In this document: piece by piece, positions 7,224 to 16,006 of the stretch
Position numbering within the stretch: the first letter of the stretch is position 1
Layout: each line of letters starts with the position of its first letter
Assembly: GCF_022524485.1 (NCBI RefSeq)
Contig: NZ_JAKXMK010000057.1
Location: forward strand, 1-33,968
DNA length: 33,968 nt
Source of the DNA: Pseudonocardia alaniniphila
GTDB taxonomy: Bacteria > Actinomycetota > Actinomycetes > Mycobacteriales > Pseudonocardiaceae
Direction of reading: 5' to 3'
The notes under the pieces: model-generated
The model's database searches: none
What the model was told of the DNA's origin: nothing
Seen by the model: only the letters and a program-made list of their open reading frames with translations
Program-made: the position numbers and the translations under genes

Positions 7224-8525
7224 TCAGGCCCAGGTCACCGGCAGCGCGTGGACGCCGAAGATCTGCATGTCGTTGCGCAACGGGATCTCCTCGACGGGCA
7301 CGGCGAGCCGCAGGTTCGGCAGGCGGTCGAAGAGCTCCGCGAACCCGATGCGCATCTCGATGCGCGCCAGCTGCTGGCCCAGGCACTGGTGGATCCCGTG
7401 GCCGAACGCGAGATGCGGCGAGCGGGGCCGGTGGACGTCCAGCTGGTCGGGCTCGGTGAAGTGTCGCTGGTCGCGGTTCGCCTCCGGCGTCGCGATCACC
7501 ACCGTGGTGCCGGCCGGGATGTCGACGCCGCCGACGGTGACGTCCTCGGTGGCGATCCGGGTCACGCCGAGCTGGATGATGCTCAGGTAGCGCAGCAACT
7601 CCTCGACGGTGTTGTCGATCAGGCTCGGGTCGGCTCGTAGCGCGGCGAGCTGGTCGGGGTTGTCCAGCAGCGCGAGGGTGCCCAGGCCGAGCATGTTCGC
7701 GGTTGTCTCGTGCCCCGCTCCGAGCAGCACCAGGGCGACGTCGACCAGCTGGGCGTTCGTCAACGGCGGCTCGGCGTCGTGGACGAGCCCGGAGAGCAGG
7801 TCGTCGGCCGGGTTCTGCCGCTTGTGGTTCACCAGGTGCTGGATGAACCCGTAGAGCGCAGCGCGGGCCTTCGCCCGTTCCTCGTCGGTGGTGGTGAGGG
7901 CGAGCGAGATATGGGTGTTGTGCTGGAACTCTTCACGGTCGGCGTAGTCCACGCCGAGCAGTTCGCAGATCATCAGCGACGGGATCGGCAGCGCGTAGGC
8001 AGGGACGAGGTCGGCCTCGGTGCCGGCGGCCTGCATGGCCGCGATGTGCTCCACGGCGATCTCCCGCACGCGCGACTCCAGCGCCTTCATCCGCCGGACG
8101 GTGAACTGCCCGGTCAGCAGCCGACGCAGCCGGGTGTGCTCGGGCGGGTCCATGAAGACGAACATGCCGTCGGTGCGTTCCTCCACCGCCGCCCGCGCCG
8201 GTGTCTCGCCCCGCTCGGCCAGCGCGGCCACCTCGTGCGGTTGCAGCTGGGAGGCGTCGGGATAGCGGACCCGGTCGGAACTGAAGCGCTGATCACCCAT
8301 GACGGCGCGCGCCTCGTCGAACCCGGTCACCATGAAGGCGTGAGCCCCGTTGGCCAGGGTCAGCGGCTGCACCGCTCCGTCACCACGACGTCGCTCCAGA
8401 CCGGGCGCCGGGGCGAACGGGCAACCAGCGGGGCGCTCGGTCATGTCCGTGGGCAGGACCCGGCTCATCGACGTCACAGTCCCGCCCGGGGACTCGTTCG
8501 ACATCTGCTCGCTCGAGGCACTCAT
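7224..8525 (-). CDS. Cytochrome P450 (CYP107-like)
   Basis: A soluble 433-residue heme monooxygenase that would insert oxygen into an unknown substrate using electrons from a ferredoxin and its reductase. All key motifs are intact: the FMDPPEHTRLRRL C-helix region near 124-136, the I-helix AGHETT (270-275) with the oxygen-activating threonine, the ExxR at E309-R312, HRP near 365-367, and the heme loop FGHGIHQCLG with ligand Cys381. The start is ATG 8525 because AAGGAC lies six bases upstream; GTG 8528 directly before it is equivalent. No ferredoxin or reductase gene is adjacent. TetR follows downstream. Substrate cannot be told; general CYP107 types act on macrolides, fatty acids or xenobiotics. 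Confidence 0.93.
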   Translation of the reverse strand: MSASSEQMSNESPGGTVTSMSRVLPTDMTERPAGCPFAPAPGLERRRGDGAVQPLTLANGAHAFMVTGFDEARAVMGDQRFSSDRVRYPDASQLQPHEVAALAERGETPARAAVEERTDGMFVFMDPPEHTRLRRLLTGQFTVRRMKALESRVREIAVEHIAAMQAAGTEADLVPAYALPIPSLMICELLGVDYADREEFQHNTHISLALTTTDEERAKARAALYGFIQHLVNHKRQNPADDLLSGLVHDAEPPLTNAQLVDVALVLLGAGHETTANMLGLGTLALLDNPDQLAALRADPSLIDNTVEELLRYLSIIQLGVTRIATEDVTVGGVDIPAGTTVVIATPEANRDQRHFTEPDQLDVHRPRSPHLAFGHGIHQCLGQQLARIEMRIGFAELFDRLPNLRLAVPVEEIPLRNDMQIFGVHALPVTWA

Positions 8526-8597
8526 CACATGTCCTTTCCAGGCCCGCCGTCGTTCGGCTGCCCGTGGTGGGAGAGCAGACCCACCCTAGGACACAAA

Positions 8598-8614
8598 GAT
8601 GCACGACGTGCATC
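8598..8614. promoter_or_regulatory. Perfect 17-bp palindrome, candidate operator of the P450-TetR unit
   Basis: GATGCACG-A-CGTGCATC is a perfect inverted repeat 73 bases before the P450 start, in the 149-base gap after the amidohydrolase stop. Arm length and location fit a TetR-type operator; the downstream TetR is the obvious candidate binder. The link is inferred. Confidence 0.6.
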
Positions 8615-8674
8615 GATGCCTGAAGTGCCAGATTTCGCCGGGCCCGGCACCACGGAGATGCATCCGGCGGGATC

Positions 8675-9880
8675 TCACATGACGACCCTGCCCCGCTGGA
8701 TCACGGTGCGAGGCCGGGACTCGTCCCACAGGACGGAGGGGTCCGCCAGGGGGTTCCCGTCGACGAGCAGCAGATCGCCGGCCGCTCCGACTCCGATCCG
8801 GCCGAGGTCCGGCCGCCGGATGATCTCCGCATTGACGGAGGTGACGGACCGCAGCACATCGAGGGGGCTCTCGACCTCCAGCTGCAGCCTCAGGCCCAGC
8901 AGCTGATCGTCCTCCAGTTCCCCCATCAGGTCGCTCCCCCAGCCGATCGCCACCCCGGCCGCCCGTGCAACCTCGATCGCGCGCAGTCCCGAGTCCAGGA
9001 CCTCCTTGTTCTTCGCCTTCGAAATCGGCGACATGTCGACCTCGCCTCCGCGGCGCTCCATCGCGTCGTAGGCGACGAGCGTGGGAACCAGGTACGCCCC
9101 GTGCTCGGCCATCACGCCGGCCGAGCCCTCGTCGAGCAGGTTGCCGTGCTCGACCGTGCGGATGCCGTTGCTCACCGCATGCACGATCGACTCCGGGGAG
9201 TAGGCGTGCGCGGCCACGTAGCTGCCGCGCCGGCCCGCCTCCTCGACGACGGCCCGGAGTTCGTCCTGCGAGTACTGAGGAACCCTGATCGGATCCGTCA
9301 GCGACACCACACCGCCCGACGCCATGACCTTGATGGCGTGCGCGCCCGTGCGGAAACGTTCGCGCACCGCCCGCCGGAGATCGTCGACTCCGTCCACGAC
9401 CTCGCACATGTGGCCGCCGGGGCAGCAGAGATCGAAGTCGGCCGGCCGCGCATCGCCATGCCCGCCCGTCTGGCTCAGCGCGGCCCCCGTGTAGAGGTAA
9501 CGCGGGGCGACGACGTAGCCCCGCTCGATCGCGTTGGCCAGTCCGATATCGCCGCCGGCGACGTCGCGCACCGTGGTGAAGCCTCGGCCCAGAGCGGACC
9601 GCAGCCGCGCTGCGCCGACCAGCGAGACATAGCTCAGCGACATCGACTCGTTCTCGAGCGCGGACAGGCTCGTGCCGTAGGCGTGGAAGTGCGCATCGAT
9701 CAGGCCCGGCATCACCACCTTGCCGCCGGCGTCGACGACCGTCGCACCAGCGGCCGGGGTCAGGTCGCCGACGGCGGCGACGGTCCCGCCGACGATCTCG
9801 ACCGCGCCCGGCGTGAGATCAGGGCTGGAGCCGTCGAAGATGAGCGCGTTGACGACCGCCAGGCTGCGTGAATGGCTCAT
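8675..9880 (-). CDS. Prolidase-like amidohydrolase
   Basis: A 401-residue metal-dependent amidohydrolase of the imidazolonepropionase-like group that includes Xaa-Pro dipeptidases and N-acyl amino acid hydrolases. The beta-barrel metal site is visible: PGLIDAHFHAYG near residues 58-69 (HxH), the likely carboxylated lysine in HAIKVMASGG near 190, YVAAHAYSPE near 224, RTVEHGNLLDEG near 248, and GWGSD near 320 with the final aspartate. The C-terminal GAAGDLLLVDGNPL closes the small beta domain. No signal peptide, so it acts in the cytoplasm. It is the last gene of the peptide operon, 28 bases after the DUF885 gene, and probably trims imported peptides or amides. Confidence 0.88.
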   Translation of the reverse strand: MSHSRSLAVVNALIFDGSSPDLTPGAVEIVGGTVAAVGDLTPAAGATVVDAGGKVVMPGLIDAHFHAYGTSLSALENESMSLSYVSLVGAARLRSALGRGFTTVRDVAGGDIGLANAIERGYVVAPRYLYTGAALSQTGGHGDARPADFDLCCPGGHMCEVVDGVDDLRRAVRERFRTGAHAIKVMASGGVVSLTDPIRVPQYSQDELRAVVEEAGRRGSYVAAHAYSPESIVHAVSNGIRTVEHGNLLDEGSAGVMAEHGAYLVPTLVAYDAMERRGGEVDMSPISKAKNKEVLDSGLRAIEVARAAGVAIGWGSDLMGELEDDQLLGLRLQLEVESPLDVLRSVTSVNAEIIRRPDLGRIGVGAAGDLLLVDGNPLADPSVLWDESRPRTVIQRGRVVM

Positions 9881-9908
9881 GTGTGACTCGTACTCCCGAA
9901 GGTCGAAC

Positions 9909-11612
9909 TCATGACGGCGCGAAGGGCGAACGGCCGCCCTCGGCGATGAACCGGTCGATCTCCTGCTCGAGCACGGTCAGCGGCACGCTGCCCAAACCGA
10001 GCACGGTGTCGTGGAAATTGCGGATATTGAAAGATTCGCCGAGTGCTTCCTCGGCGCGACGGCGCAGCTCCCAGATCTTCAGCTGGCCGAGGTGGTAAGC
10101 GCACGCCTGACCGGGCCACGCGATGTACCGGTCGATCTCGGTGGTGATCTCGTGGTCGGCGATCGCCGTGTTGGCCCGCATGAAGTCCTGAGCCTGCTCA
10201 CGGCTCCACCCGAGTGCGTGCATGCCCGGGTCGACGACGAGCCTGACGGCCCGCCACATCTGGAAGCTCAACATGCCCATCATGTCGAAGGGCGTCTCGT
10301 AGATGCCCATCTCGACGCCGAGCCGCTCGGTATAGAGAGCCCAGCCCTCCCCGTAAGCCGAGATGTAGACGTGCCGGCGGAAGGCAGGGTGGTGCTTCTG
10401 CTCGTGCGCGAAGGGGATCTGGAACGCGTGGCCGGGTGCGGCCTCGTGCAACGTCAGCGCAGGAATCGAATAGAGCGGCCGCGCCGGCAGGTTGTAGGTG
10501 TTGAGGGTGTAGCGGCCGAGGCCGCCGCGGCCGAACGTATAGAACGGTGCGAGGTCGGGAGGAACCTCGACGATGCCGAAGCGCATCTCCGGCAGCTTCC
10601 CGAAGAAGCGGTCGACCACCAGGTCGAACTTCTTCGCCTCGTAAGCCGCCACCATCAGCAGCTCCTTGGCGGTCTTCGCGTAGAACCTCGGGTCCGTGCG
10701 CATGAACTCCAGCAGGCCGGGCACGTCGCCCGCGAAGCCCACTTGCGCGGCGATCTCCTCCATCTCCGCCCGGATCGCAGCCACCTCGCGCTGCCCGATG
10801 TCGAAGATCTCCTGCGCGCTCAGCTCCGTCGTCGTGAACTCGCGGAGCTGGGCCTGATAGAAGGCGGCACCGTCGGGGCCGTCGGCCGCGGCCGTTGCCA
10901 CCGGGAGGTGCGGGAAGTACTCCTGCTCGACGTAGGTGAGCAGGTCGCGGTAGGCGGGGATCACCGCCGTGGCGATGACCGCGGTGCCCTCCTCTCGGAG
11001 ACGTTCGCGAGTCTCCTGCGGCAGCCCGTCCGGCAAGGTGTCGAAGGGCTTGAAGAACACCGTCTCCTCAGGCGCACCGGCCATCGCGACGGTCCGGATC
11101 GTCTCCTGCCGCCCCGTCATCGAGACCTGTGGCGGACCGAAACCACGACCGACCCCAGCTCGCATGTTGTCGATCTGCTGGGCGAAGTACCTCGGTACGT
11201 CGGCAAGCTGCTTCACGTAACGCCGCGCGTCCTCCTCGCTGCCCAACGCCCGGTTGCCACGTTCGGCCAGCACGCCCCAGAACGAGGTGTCAGCGTTGGC
11301 CGGACGCTCGTACATCCGGTACTGCTGCTGCGCGATCAACGTCGAGATCTGCTGCTCATAGACCGAGTAGTCCTGCTTGGCCGCCGCGGAGAGGCGCTCG
11401 AACGGCACTTCTCTCAGCTTGCCGAGCACCGATTCCCAGTACCGGAGACGCTCCCGCTGAGCAAGCTCACTCACATCCGGCAGGAAGTCGTCGATCCGCC
11501 CGCGTGAGGAGAGGGTCTGCTCGCCGAGCTGCTCCGTCCGCCAGCGCCACTCGGACTCGTAGAGATCCCTCAGCAGCTCGTCGGCCTCCTGCACGGTCTC
11601 CGATACCGTCAT
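9909..11612 (-). CDS. DUF885 domain protein, putative metallopeptidase
   Basis: A 567-residue, largely helical protein of the DUF885 family. Members carry a zinc-peptidase-like motif: here HEAAPGH at residues 389-395, preceded by PALTL, followed by YGEGWALYTERLG, the family's second conserved block that likely supplies the third metal ligand. Only few members are characterised, so carboxypeptidase-like activity is an inference. There is no signal peptide, unlike many Gram-negative homologues. A good AAGGGA ribosome-binding site precedes ATG 11612. It lies 44 bases after the S10 peptidase gene and 28 before the amidohydrolase, placing it among intracellular peptide-degrading functions of the importer operon. 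Confidence 0.85.
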   Translation of the reverse strand: MTVSETVQEADELLRDLYESEWRWRTEQLGEQTLSSRGRIDDFLPDVSELAQRERLRYWESVLGKLREVPFERLSAAAKQDYSVYEQQISTLIAQQQYRMYERPANADTSFWGVLAERGNRALGSEEDARRYVKQLADVPRYFAQQIDNMRAGVGRGFGPPQVSMTGRQETIRTVAMAGAPEETVFFKPFDTLPDGLPQETRERLREEGTAVIATAVIPAYRDLLTYVEQEYFPHLPVATAAADGPDGAAFYQAQLREFTTTELSAQEIFDIGQREVAAIRAEMEEIAAQVGFAGDVPGLLEFMRTDPRFYAKTAKELLMVAAYEAKKFDLVVDRFFGKLPEMRFGIVEVPPDLAPFYTFGRGGLGRYTLNTYNLPARPLYSIPALTLHEAAPGHAFQIPFAHEQKHHPAFRRHVYISAYGEGWALYTERLGVEMGIYETPFDMMGMLSFQMWRAVRLVVDPGMHALGWSREQAQDFMRANTAIADHEITTEIDRYIAWPGQACAYHLGQLKIWELRRRAEEALGESFNIRNFHDTVLGLGSVPLTVLEQEIDRFIAEGGRSPFAPS

Positions 11613-11656
11613 TCAGTTCCCTTCTTCGTCGGATTCGGCGCCCGGCCCGTCCGGCT

Positions 11657-13180
11657 TCACGGCTGTCGTTCCCGGCCCGCCTCGAGAGCCGGTGCCTCGC
11701 CTCCGGTCGCCCACCTGATGAACTCGGCGATGTCCGCGCTCTGCCTGACGCGCGAGGGCTCGTGCAGATACATCATGTGACCCGCCTCGTAGTACCGGCG
11801 AACGATGTTTCCGTGAGCCGCGTCCGGGATGCGCAGGTGCGCGAGCACGTACTCGGCTGCCGCGAAAGGGGTGGCGGCGTCGTAGTACCCGAAGGCCACG
11901 TAGACCTTGAGGTCGGGATTCATCCGCATCGCCGACGACAGCGCATCGGCGCTCACGACATAGCGGTTCTCGAACTCCTTGTACGACCACGGCTGCACCC
12001 GGTCGGTCAGGATCTCGTACGTGAAGTCCGACTCGTACTTCAGCTCGGCCCGCAGGTAGTGGTTCACCGCCGCCGTGTAGGGGAAGAAGATCACGAAGTG
12101 CGCGGGGTCCTGGTCCTGCTCGGCCAACTCCAGGTCGCCGGGATGGGCGGTGAAGCGAGCGTCGAGACGTCCGGCCATGAGTTCTCGATCGCGCAGGAGC
12201 TCGGCGAAGAAGTGCTTGTGCTCGATCCGCAGGTTCGAGCGGAACACGTAGTCGGCGTCCAGCCCGATCAGGTCGGCGACTCGTGTGGCGAGCGCTCGCC
12301 GCTCGTCCCTGCTCAGGCGCGTTCCCCGGGACAGCGCGTGGGCGTACTCGCCCTCGGCGAAGGCCTCCGCGTCGGCGACGACCTCGTGCAGGGTTCGGCC
12401 CTCGTGCTTGCCGTGATAGTGCGCGATGGCGGCGTAGGTCGGCAGGAAGTTCACGTAGGGAGCGTCGTTTCCCTCGTAGAAGCGGATGCTGCCGAAGTCG
12501 AGCACCGCCGAGATCAGGATGATCCCGTTCATCGCCATTCCGTGACGTGTCGCGAGGTAACCGGCGAGAGCGGCCGCGCGCGTCGTTCCGTACGACTCTC
12601 CCGCCAGGAACTTCGGCGAGAGCCATCTCTCGTTGCGGGTCAGCCAGAGCCGGATCGTCTCCCCGACGAGGTCGCGGTCGCCGCTGAAGCCATGGAAGTC
12701 GGCGGGGGCGCCTCCGACGACAGCGCGGCTGTAGCCGGTGGTGATGGGGTCGATGAAGACGATGTCGGCGTGCGCCAGCAGAGACTCGGCGTTGTCGAGC
12801 AGTCCATAGGGCGGCGGGGTTCGGTTGTCGACGTCGCCGGAGTCGACTCGGCGCGGCCCGAAGAGGCCGAGATGCAACCAGACCGACGACGAGCCGGGGC
12901 CGCCGTTGAAGGCGAAGACCACGGGCCGCGTCAGCGGGTCCGCGCCGTCGGCGGTGTAGGCGGTGACGAACACCTCGGCGGTTGGCATCCTGCCCTTGAA
13001 GGTGCCCTCACTGATGACCTCTTCGCTGATCACCATCCGGCCCGCCGTCGCGTGATAATCGAGACTCTGCGAACCGAACCGCATACTGTGCGTCGTCGTC
13101 ACCAGGTCGTCGGTTGGCGGAGTGCCGTCATTCCCGTTCCGCTCGCGTGATGCCTCCTCGGCCCGATCGCCCTCGCCCAC
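11657..13180 (-). CDS. S10 family serine carboxypeptidase-like enzyme
   Basis: A 507-residue alpha/beta-hydrolase of peptidase family S10, which removes C-terminal residues from peptides. The oxyanion loop FNGGPGSSSVWLHLG lies near residues 91-105, the nucleophile is the serine of GESYGTTR near 196, the aspartate is in GYYDAATPF near 434 and the histidine in YYEAGHMMYLHEP near 468. All three catalytic residues are present. No signal peptide is visible, so it acts inside the cell, unusual for S10 enzymes of eukaryotes but common in bacterial homologues. AGGAG lies five bases before GTG 13180; the TTG just upstream is an alternative start. It follows the ABC ATPase by 35 bases in the same operon. 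Confidence 0.88.
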   Translation of the reverse strand: MGEGDRAEEASRERNGNDGTPPTDDLVTTTHSMRFGSQSLDYHATAGRMVISEEVISEGTFKGRMPTAEVFVTAYTADGADPLTRPVVFAFNGGPGSSSVWLHLGLFGPRRVDSGDVDNRTPPPYGLLDNAESLLAHADIVFIDPITTGYSRAVVGGAPADFHGFSGDRDLVGETIRLWLTRNERWLSPKFLAGESYGTTRAAALAGYLATRHGMAMNGIILISAVLDFGSIRFYEGNDAPYVNFLPTYAAIAHYHGKHEGRTLHEVVADAEAFAEGEYAHALSRGTRLSRDERRALATRVADLIGLDADYVFRSNLRIEHKHFFAELLRDRELMAGRLDARFTAHPGDLELAEQDQDPAHFVIFFPYTAAVNHYLRAELKYESDFTYEILTDRVQPWSYKEFENRYVVSADALSSAMRMNPDLKVYVAFGYYDAATPFAAAEYVLAHLRIPDAAHGNIVRRYYEAGHMMYLHEPSRVRQSADIAEFIRWATGGEAPALEAGRERQP

Positions 13181-13215
13181 CAATTCTCCTCAGGCTTGTC
13201 CCGTTATTTCTCCGC

Positions 13216-14142
13216 CTACCGCTCCTGTTCGACCAGTTCTCCCTTTTCACCAGGGCCGTCAGGTGCGTCGTTCAGCCGGAGCCGTTCATGCATCAGGCGA
13301 GCCCGCTCCCATTCCGGGTTGATCCGGGGAATCGCCGCCAAGAGCGTCTTCGTGTAATCGTCCTGAGGGTGGTCGAACACCGCGTCCCGCGGGCCTTGCT
13401 CGACGATCTTTCCGCTGCTCATCACAGCCACGCGATGTGTGATCTGGCGGACGACGGCCAGGTCGTGCGCGATGAACAGGTAGCTGATGCCGCGCTCCCG
13501 CTGCAGGTCCTTGAGCAGGTCGATCACCTGCGCCTGCACGGTGACGTCGAGGGCCGAGACGGCCTCGTCACAGATGACGAGCTTCGGGTTCACGACGAGG
13601 GCCCGCGCGATGCCGATGCGCTGCGCCTGGCCGCCGGAGAACTGCGCCGGGTAACGACGCGAGTGGTCGGGGTTCAGCCCCACACGCGACATCAGGTCCT
13701 TGACGATCCGGGGATACTCCTTCGCGTCCCCGATTCCCTGATAGCGCAGCGGGGCCGAGATGATCTGTTCGACGGTATGTCTGGGGTTGAGCGACGAGAA
13801 CGGGTCCTGGAAGACGACCTGAACATCACTGCGGAACGCTCGGAGCTGTTTCTTGTCGGGCCGTGTCACGTCGACGCCCTCGAACTCCAGCGTTCCCGAC
13901 GTCGGTTCGAGCAACTTCGCGATGATCCGCGCTGTGGTCGACTTGCCCGAGCCGGATTCGCCCACGATCGATGTGGTCTCGCCGGGATGGATCTCGAAGC
14001 TCACGTCGTCGACGGCACGGAACGTCGACTTGCCGGTCACTGCACCGTCGCCCTTGATCGAGAACACCTTGACGAGCGACCGGGCGCGCAACAGCGGTGC
14101 GTCCGAACTGCGGTCGATCGTCTCCGGGGTCATGCTGCTCAC
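13216..14142 (-). CDS. Peptide-type ABC transporter ATP-binding protein (DppF/OppF-like)
   Basis: Second ATPase of the operon's importer, 308 residues. Walker A is GESGSGKS at 61-68, the Q-loop is in VVFQDPFSSLNP near 109-120, the signature is FSGGQAQR at 168-175 and Walker B is LVICDEAVSALD at 188-199, followed by IAHDLAVV (H-loop). The protein ends about 45 residues after the YTKTLLAAIP element and lacks the cysteine-bearing C-terminal oligopeptide-transporter domain usual in this family. Translation starts at a GTG that overlaps the stop of the preceding ATPase (GTGA), with GAGGGG upstream, so the two ATPases are coupled and should be made in equal amounts as a heterodimer. Confidence 0.92.
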   Translation of the reverse strand: MSSMTPETIDRSSDAPLLRARSLVKVFSIKGDGAVTGKSTFRAVDDVSFEIHPGETTSIVGESGSGKSTTARIIAKLLEPTSGTLEFEGVDVTRPDKKQLRAFRSDVQVVFQDPFSSLNPRHTVEQIISAPLRYQGIGDAKEYPRIVKDLMSRVGLNPDHSRRYPAQFSGGQAQRIGIARALVVNPKLVICDEAVSALDVTVQAQVIDLLKDLQRERGISYLFIAHDLAVVRQITHRVAVMSSGKIVEQGPRDAVFDHPQDDYTKTLLAAIPRINPEWERARLMHERLRLNDAPDGPGEKGELVEQER

Positions 14143-15014
14143 TGCGCCCCTCTACCGGCCGGCTCGGAGAAGTCGACGGCGTCCTCGATGCGTGGCACCG
14201 CGGCGAGCAGCTCCCGGGTGTACTCGTTCTCCGGCCGGGAGAAGATCTGCTCGGTTGGTCCCGTCTCCATGGTCCTGCCGTTGCGCAGCACGTGGACGTC
14301 GTCGGCGATCTGGCTGACGACGGCCAGATCGTGCGTGATGAACAGCATCGCTGCGCCGGTGGCGCTCTGGAGCATCGAGATGAGCTCCAGGATCTGTGCC
14401 TGCACGGTGACGTCGAGCGCCGTGGTCGGCTCGTCCGCGATGATCAGGTCGGGTTCGCAGCAGAGTGCCATGGCGATCATGACCCGCTGCCGCATACCGC
14501 CTGAGAACTGGTGCGGATAGTGGTCCACGCGGCGGTCCGGATCAGGGATCTTGACCCGGCGCATCGCATCGATGGCGACCGTGCGGGCGTTCTTTCGCCC
14601 GCCGCCGCGGTGCGCCAGGTACGCCTCCTCGATCTGGAGCCCCACGGTGTAGTACGGGTTCAGCGACGACAGGGGGTCCTGGAAGATCATGGCGATCTGG
14701 TCGCCACGGATCCGGCGCATCTGCTGCTCGCGGCGGCCGAGCAGCTCCTCCCCCTTGAACGTCACAGAACCGCTGGTACGCGCGCCCTTCGGCAGTAGGC
14801 CGATGATGGCGAGCGATGTCATGGACTTGCCGGAGCCGGACTCCCCCACGACGCCGAGCGTCTTGCCCCTGTCGATGCTGAAGGAGATCTCGTCGACCAC
14901 GGTGGAGCGCCCGTGCCTGGTGTCGAATGCGACCGACAGGTCCGTCACCTCGAGAAGCGGCGTTCCGCCGGGCCGCTGCTCGTCCTCACTTCGGCCCACC
15001 TCATGCTGCGTCAT
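14139..15014 (-). CDS. Peptide-type ABC transporter ATP-binding protein (DppD/OppD-like)
   Basis: First ATPase of the importer, 291 residues. Walker A is GESGSGKS at 57-64, the Q-loop lies in AMIFQDPLSSLNP, the signature FSGGMRQR spans 170-177 and Walker B LIIADEPTTALD spans 190-201; FITHDLAVV follows. It energises import together with the DppF-like partner. Like that partner it stops right after the nucleotide-binding domain (YTRELLAAVPRIEDAV plus a short tail) and lacks the usual C-terminal domain with the CPR-type cysteines. The ATG overlaps the stop of the upstream permease (ATGA). The frame is open further upstream, but that part only shadows the permease gene. Confidence 0.92.
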   Translation of the reverse strand: MTQHEVGRSEDEQRPGGTPLLEVTDLSVAFDTRHGRSTVVDEISFSIDRGKTLGVVGESGSGKSMTSLAIIGLLPKGARTSGSVTFKGEELLGRREQQMRRIRGDQIAMIFQDPLSSLNPYYTVGLQIEEAYLAHRGGGRKNARTVAIDAMRRVKIPDPDRRVDHYPHQFSGGMRQRVMIAMALCCEPDLIIADEPTTALDVTVQAQILELISMLQSATGAAMLFITHDLAVVSQIADDVHVLRNGRTMETGPTEQIFSRPENEYTRELLAAVPRIEDAVDFSEPAGRGAQ

Positions 15015-16006
15015 CGCGTCACCGTTCTGAGTCTCGGGTCGAGGAAGCGGTAGAGCAGGTCGACCACGATGTTCGCGATCACCACGAAGAACGCTGCCAG
15101 CAGAGTGACACCCATGATGACCGGCTGGTCGTTCGAGGCAACCGCGTCGAACGCCAGCTTTCCGACGCCGTTCAGTCCGAACACGGTCTCGGTGATCAGC
15201 GCGCCCCCGAGCAACGTCGCGACGTCCATGCCGAACAGCGTCACCAGCGGGGTGAGAGAGGGACGCAGCGCGTGCCGGCGCAGGATCAGGCCGGGCGCGA
15301 GCCCCTTGGCGCGCGCCGTGCGCATGAAGTTCTCGCTCAGTGTGTCGAGCACGTTCGTGCGGGTGAGCCGCGCATACAATGCGACGTAGAGAAATGCGAG
15401 CACGATCCACGGCATCAGATACGACTGGAACCAGACGACGGGATCGTCGCCGAAAGCGACCGCGCTGGGGTAAGGAAGCCACTCGAGCTTCGCCACGAGG
15501 ACATACTGCAGCACCAGCGCCAAGAAGTAGTTCGGCAGAGCCACACCGGCCAGCGCGATCACCATGGCCGTCCTGTCCCAACCCGTTCCGGACCTCAGCG
15601 CGCTGACCAATCCGAGCGTGATGCCGAAGAGCAGCCAGAGAACGGACGCGCCGACGGCGAGGGTGATCGACACCGGCAGCCGGCTGAGGATCATGGTCAG
15701 GACGTCCTGACCGTTCTGGAAGCTGTGGCCGATGCATGGCGCGGTACAGGCGATTGCCGACGGCCCGTCGCCGTAGCTCCTGCCGACGAAGATTCCCTGC
15801 AGGAACGTGACGAACTGGGTGAGGAAGGGCTGGTCGATGCCGAGCTGGTGCCGGATGGCGTCGATCCGGTCCGGTGTGCACGTCTGCCCGCAGATGGCCA
15901 CGGCAGGTTCCGGCGAGAGCGCGAAGAACACCAGGAACGTGAAGAAGGTGACCGCGAGCAAAGTCAGGACTGCCCAGAGGAGTCGCTTTGCCACATAGAG
16001 ACCCAT
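15011..16006 (-). CDS. ABC transporter permease (DppB-like)
   Basis: A 331-residue inner-membrane permease with an N-terminal transmembrane helix (WAVLTLLAVTFFTFLVFFA) and five more in the C-terminal BPD_transp_1 domain. The EAA loop that docks the ATPases is visible in RTARAKGLAPGLILRRHALR, followed by GGALITETVFGLNGVGKL, the DppB hallmark. The extracellular loop after helix 1 carries two cysteine pairs, CGQTC and CTAPC, which could form disulphides; I recall similar cysteines in other actinobacterial DppB proteins. Its start shares one base with the stop of the upstream permease (TGATG) and its stop overlaps the start of the ATPase gene, so all are translationally coupled. Confidence 0.92.
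   Translation of the reverse strand: MGLYVAKRLLWAVLTLLAVTFFTFLVFFALSPEPAVAICGQTCTPDRIDAIRHQLGIDQPFLTQFVTFLQGIFVGRSYGDGPSAIACTAPCIGHSFQNGQDVLTMILSRLPVSITLAVGASVLWLLFGITLGLVSALRSGTGWDRTAMVIALAGVALPNYFLALVLQYVLVAKLEWLPYPSAVAFGDDPVVWFQSYLMPWIVLAFLYVALYARLTRTNVLDTLSENFMRTARAKGLAPGLILRRHALRPSLTPLVTLFGMDVATLLGGALITETVFGLNGVGKLAFDAVASNDQPVIMGVTLLAAFFVVIANIVVDLLYRFLDPRLRTVTR

Noticed and set aside
6538..7640. Long plus-strand open frames across the TetR and P450 genes
   Set aside because: They are antisense to two genes with full catalytic or HTH motifs; their products are charge-rich and motif-free, as expected of GC-rich shadow frames.
8637..8648. GCCGGGCCCGGC palindrome after the amidohydrolase as a terminator
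   Set aside because: A 12-base self-complementary block leaves too little loop for a good hairpin and no T-run follows, so I did not list it as a terminator.
10011..11507. 498-residue plus-strand open frame
   Set aside because: Antisense to the DUF885 gene, which carries the family motif and a good ribosome-binding site.
11129..13150. 673-residue plus-strand open frame
   Set aside because: Antisense to the DUF885 and S10 genes; low-complexity arginine- and valine-rich translation without any domain.
15015..15881. N-terminal extension of the DppD-like ATPase frame
   Set aside because: This part overlaps the permease gene in another frame; the ABC domain and the ATGA-coupled start begin at 15014.
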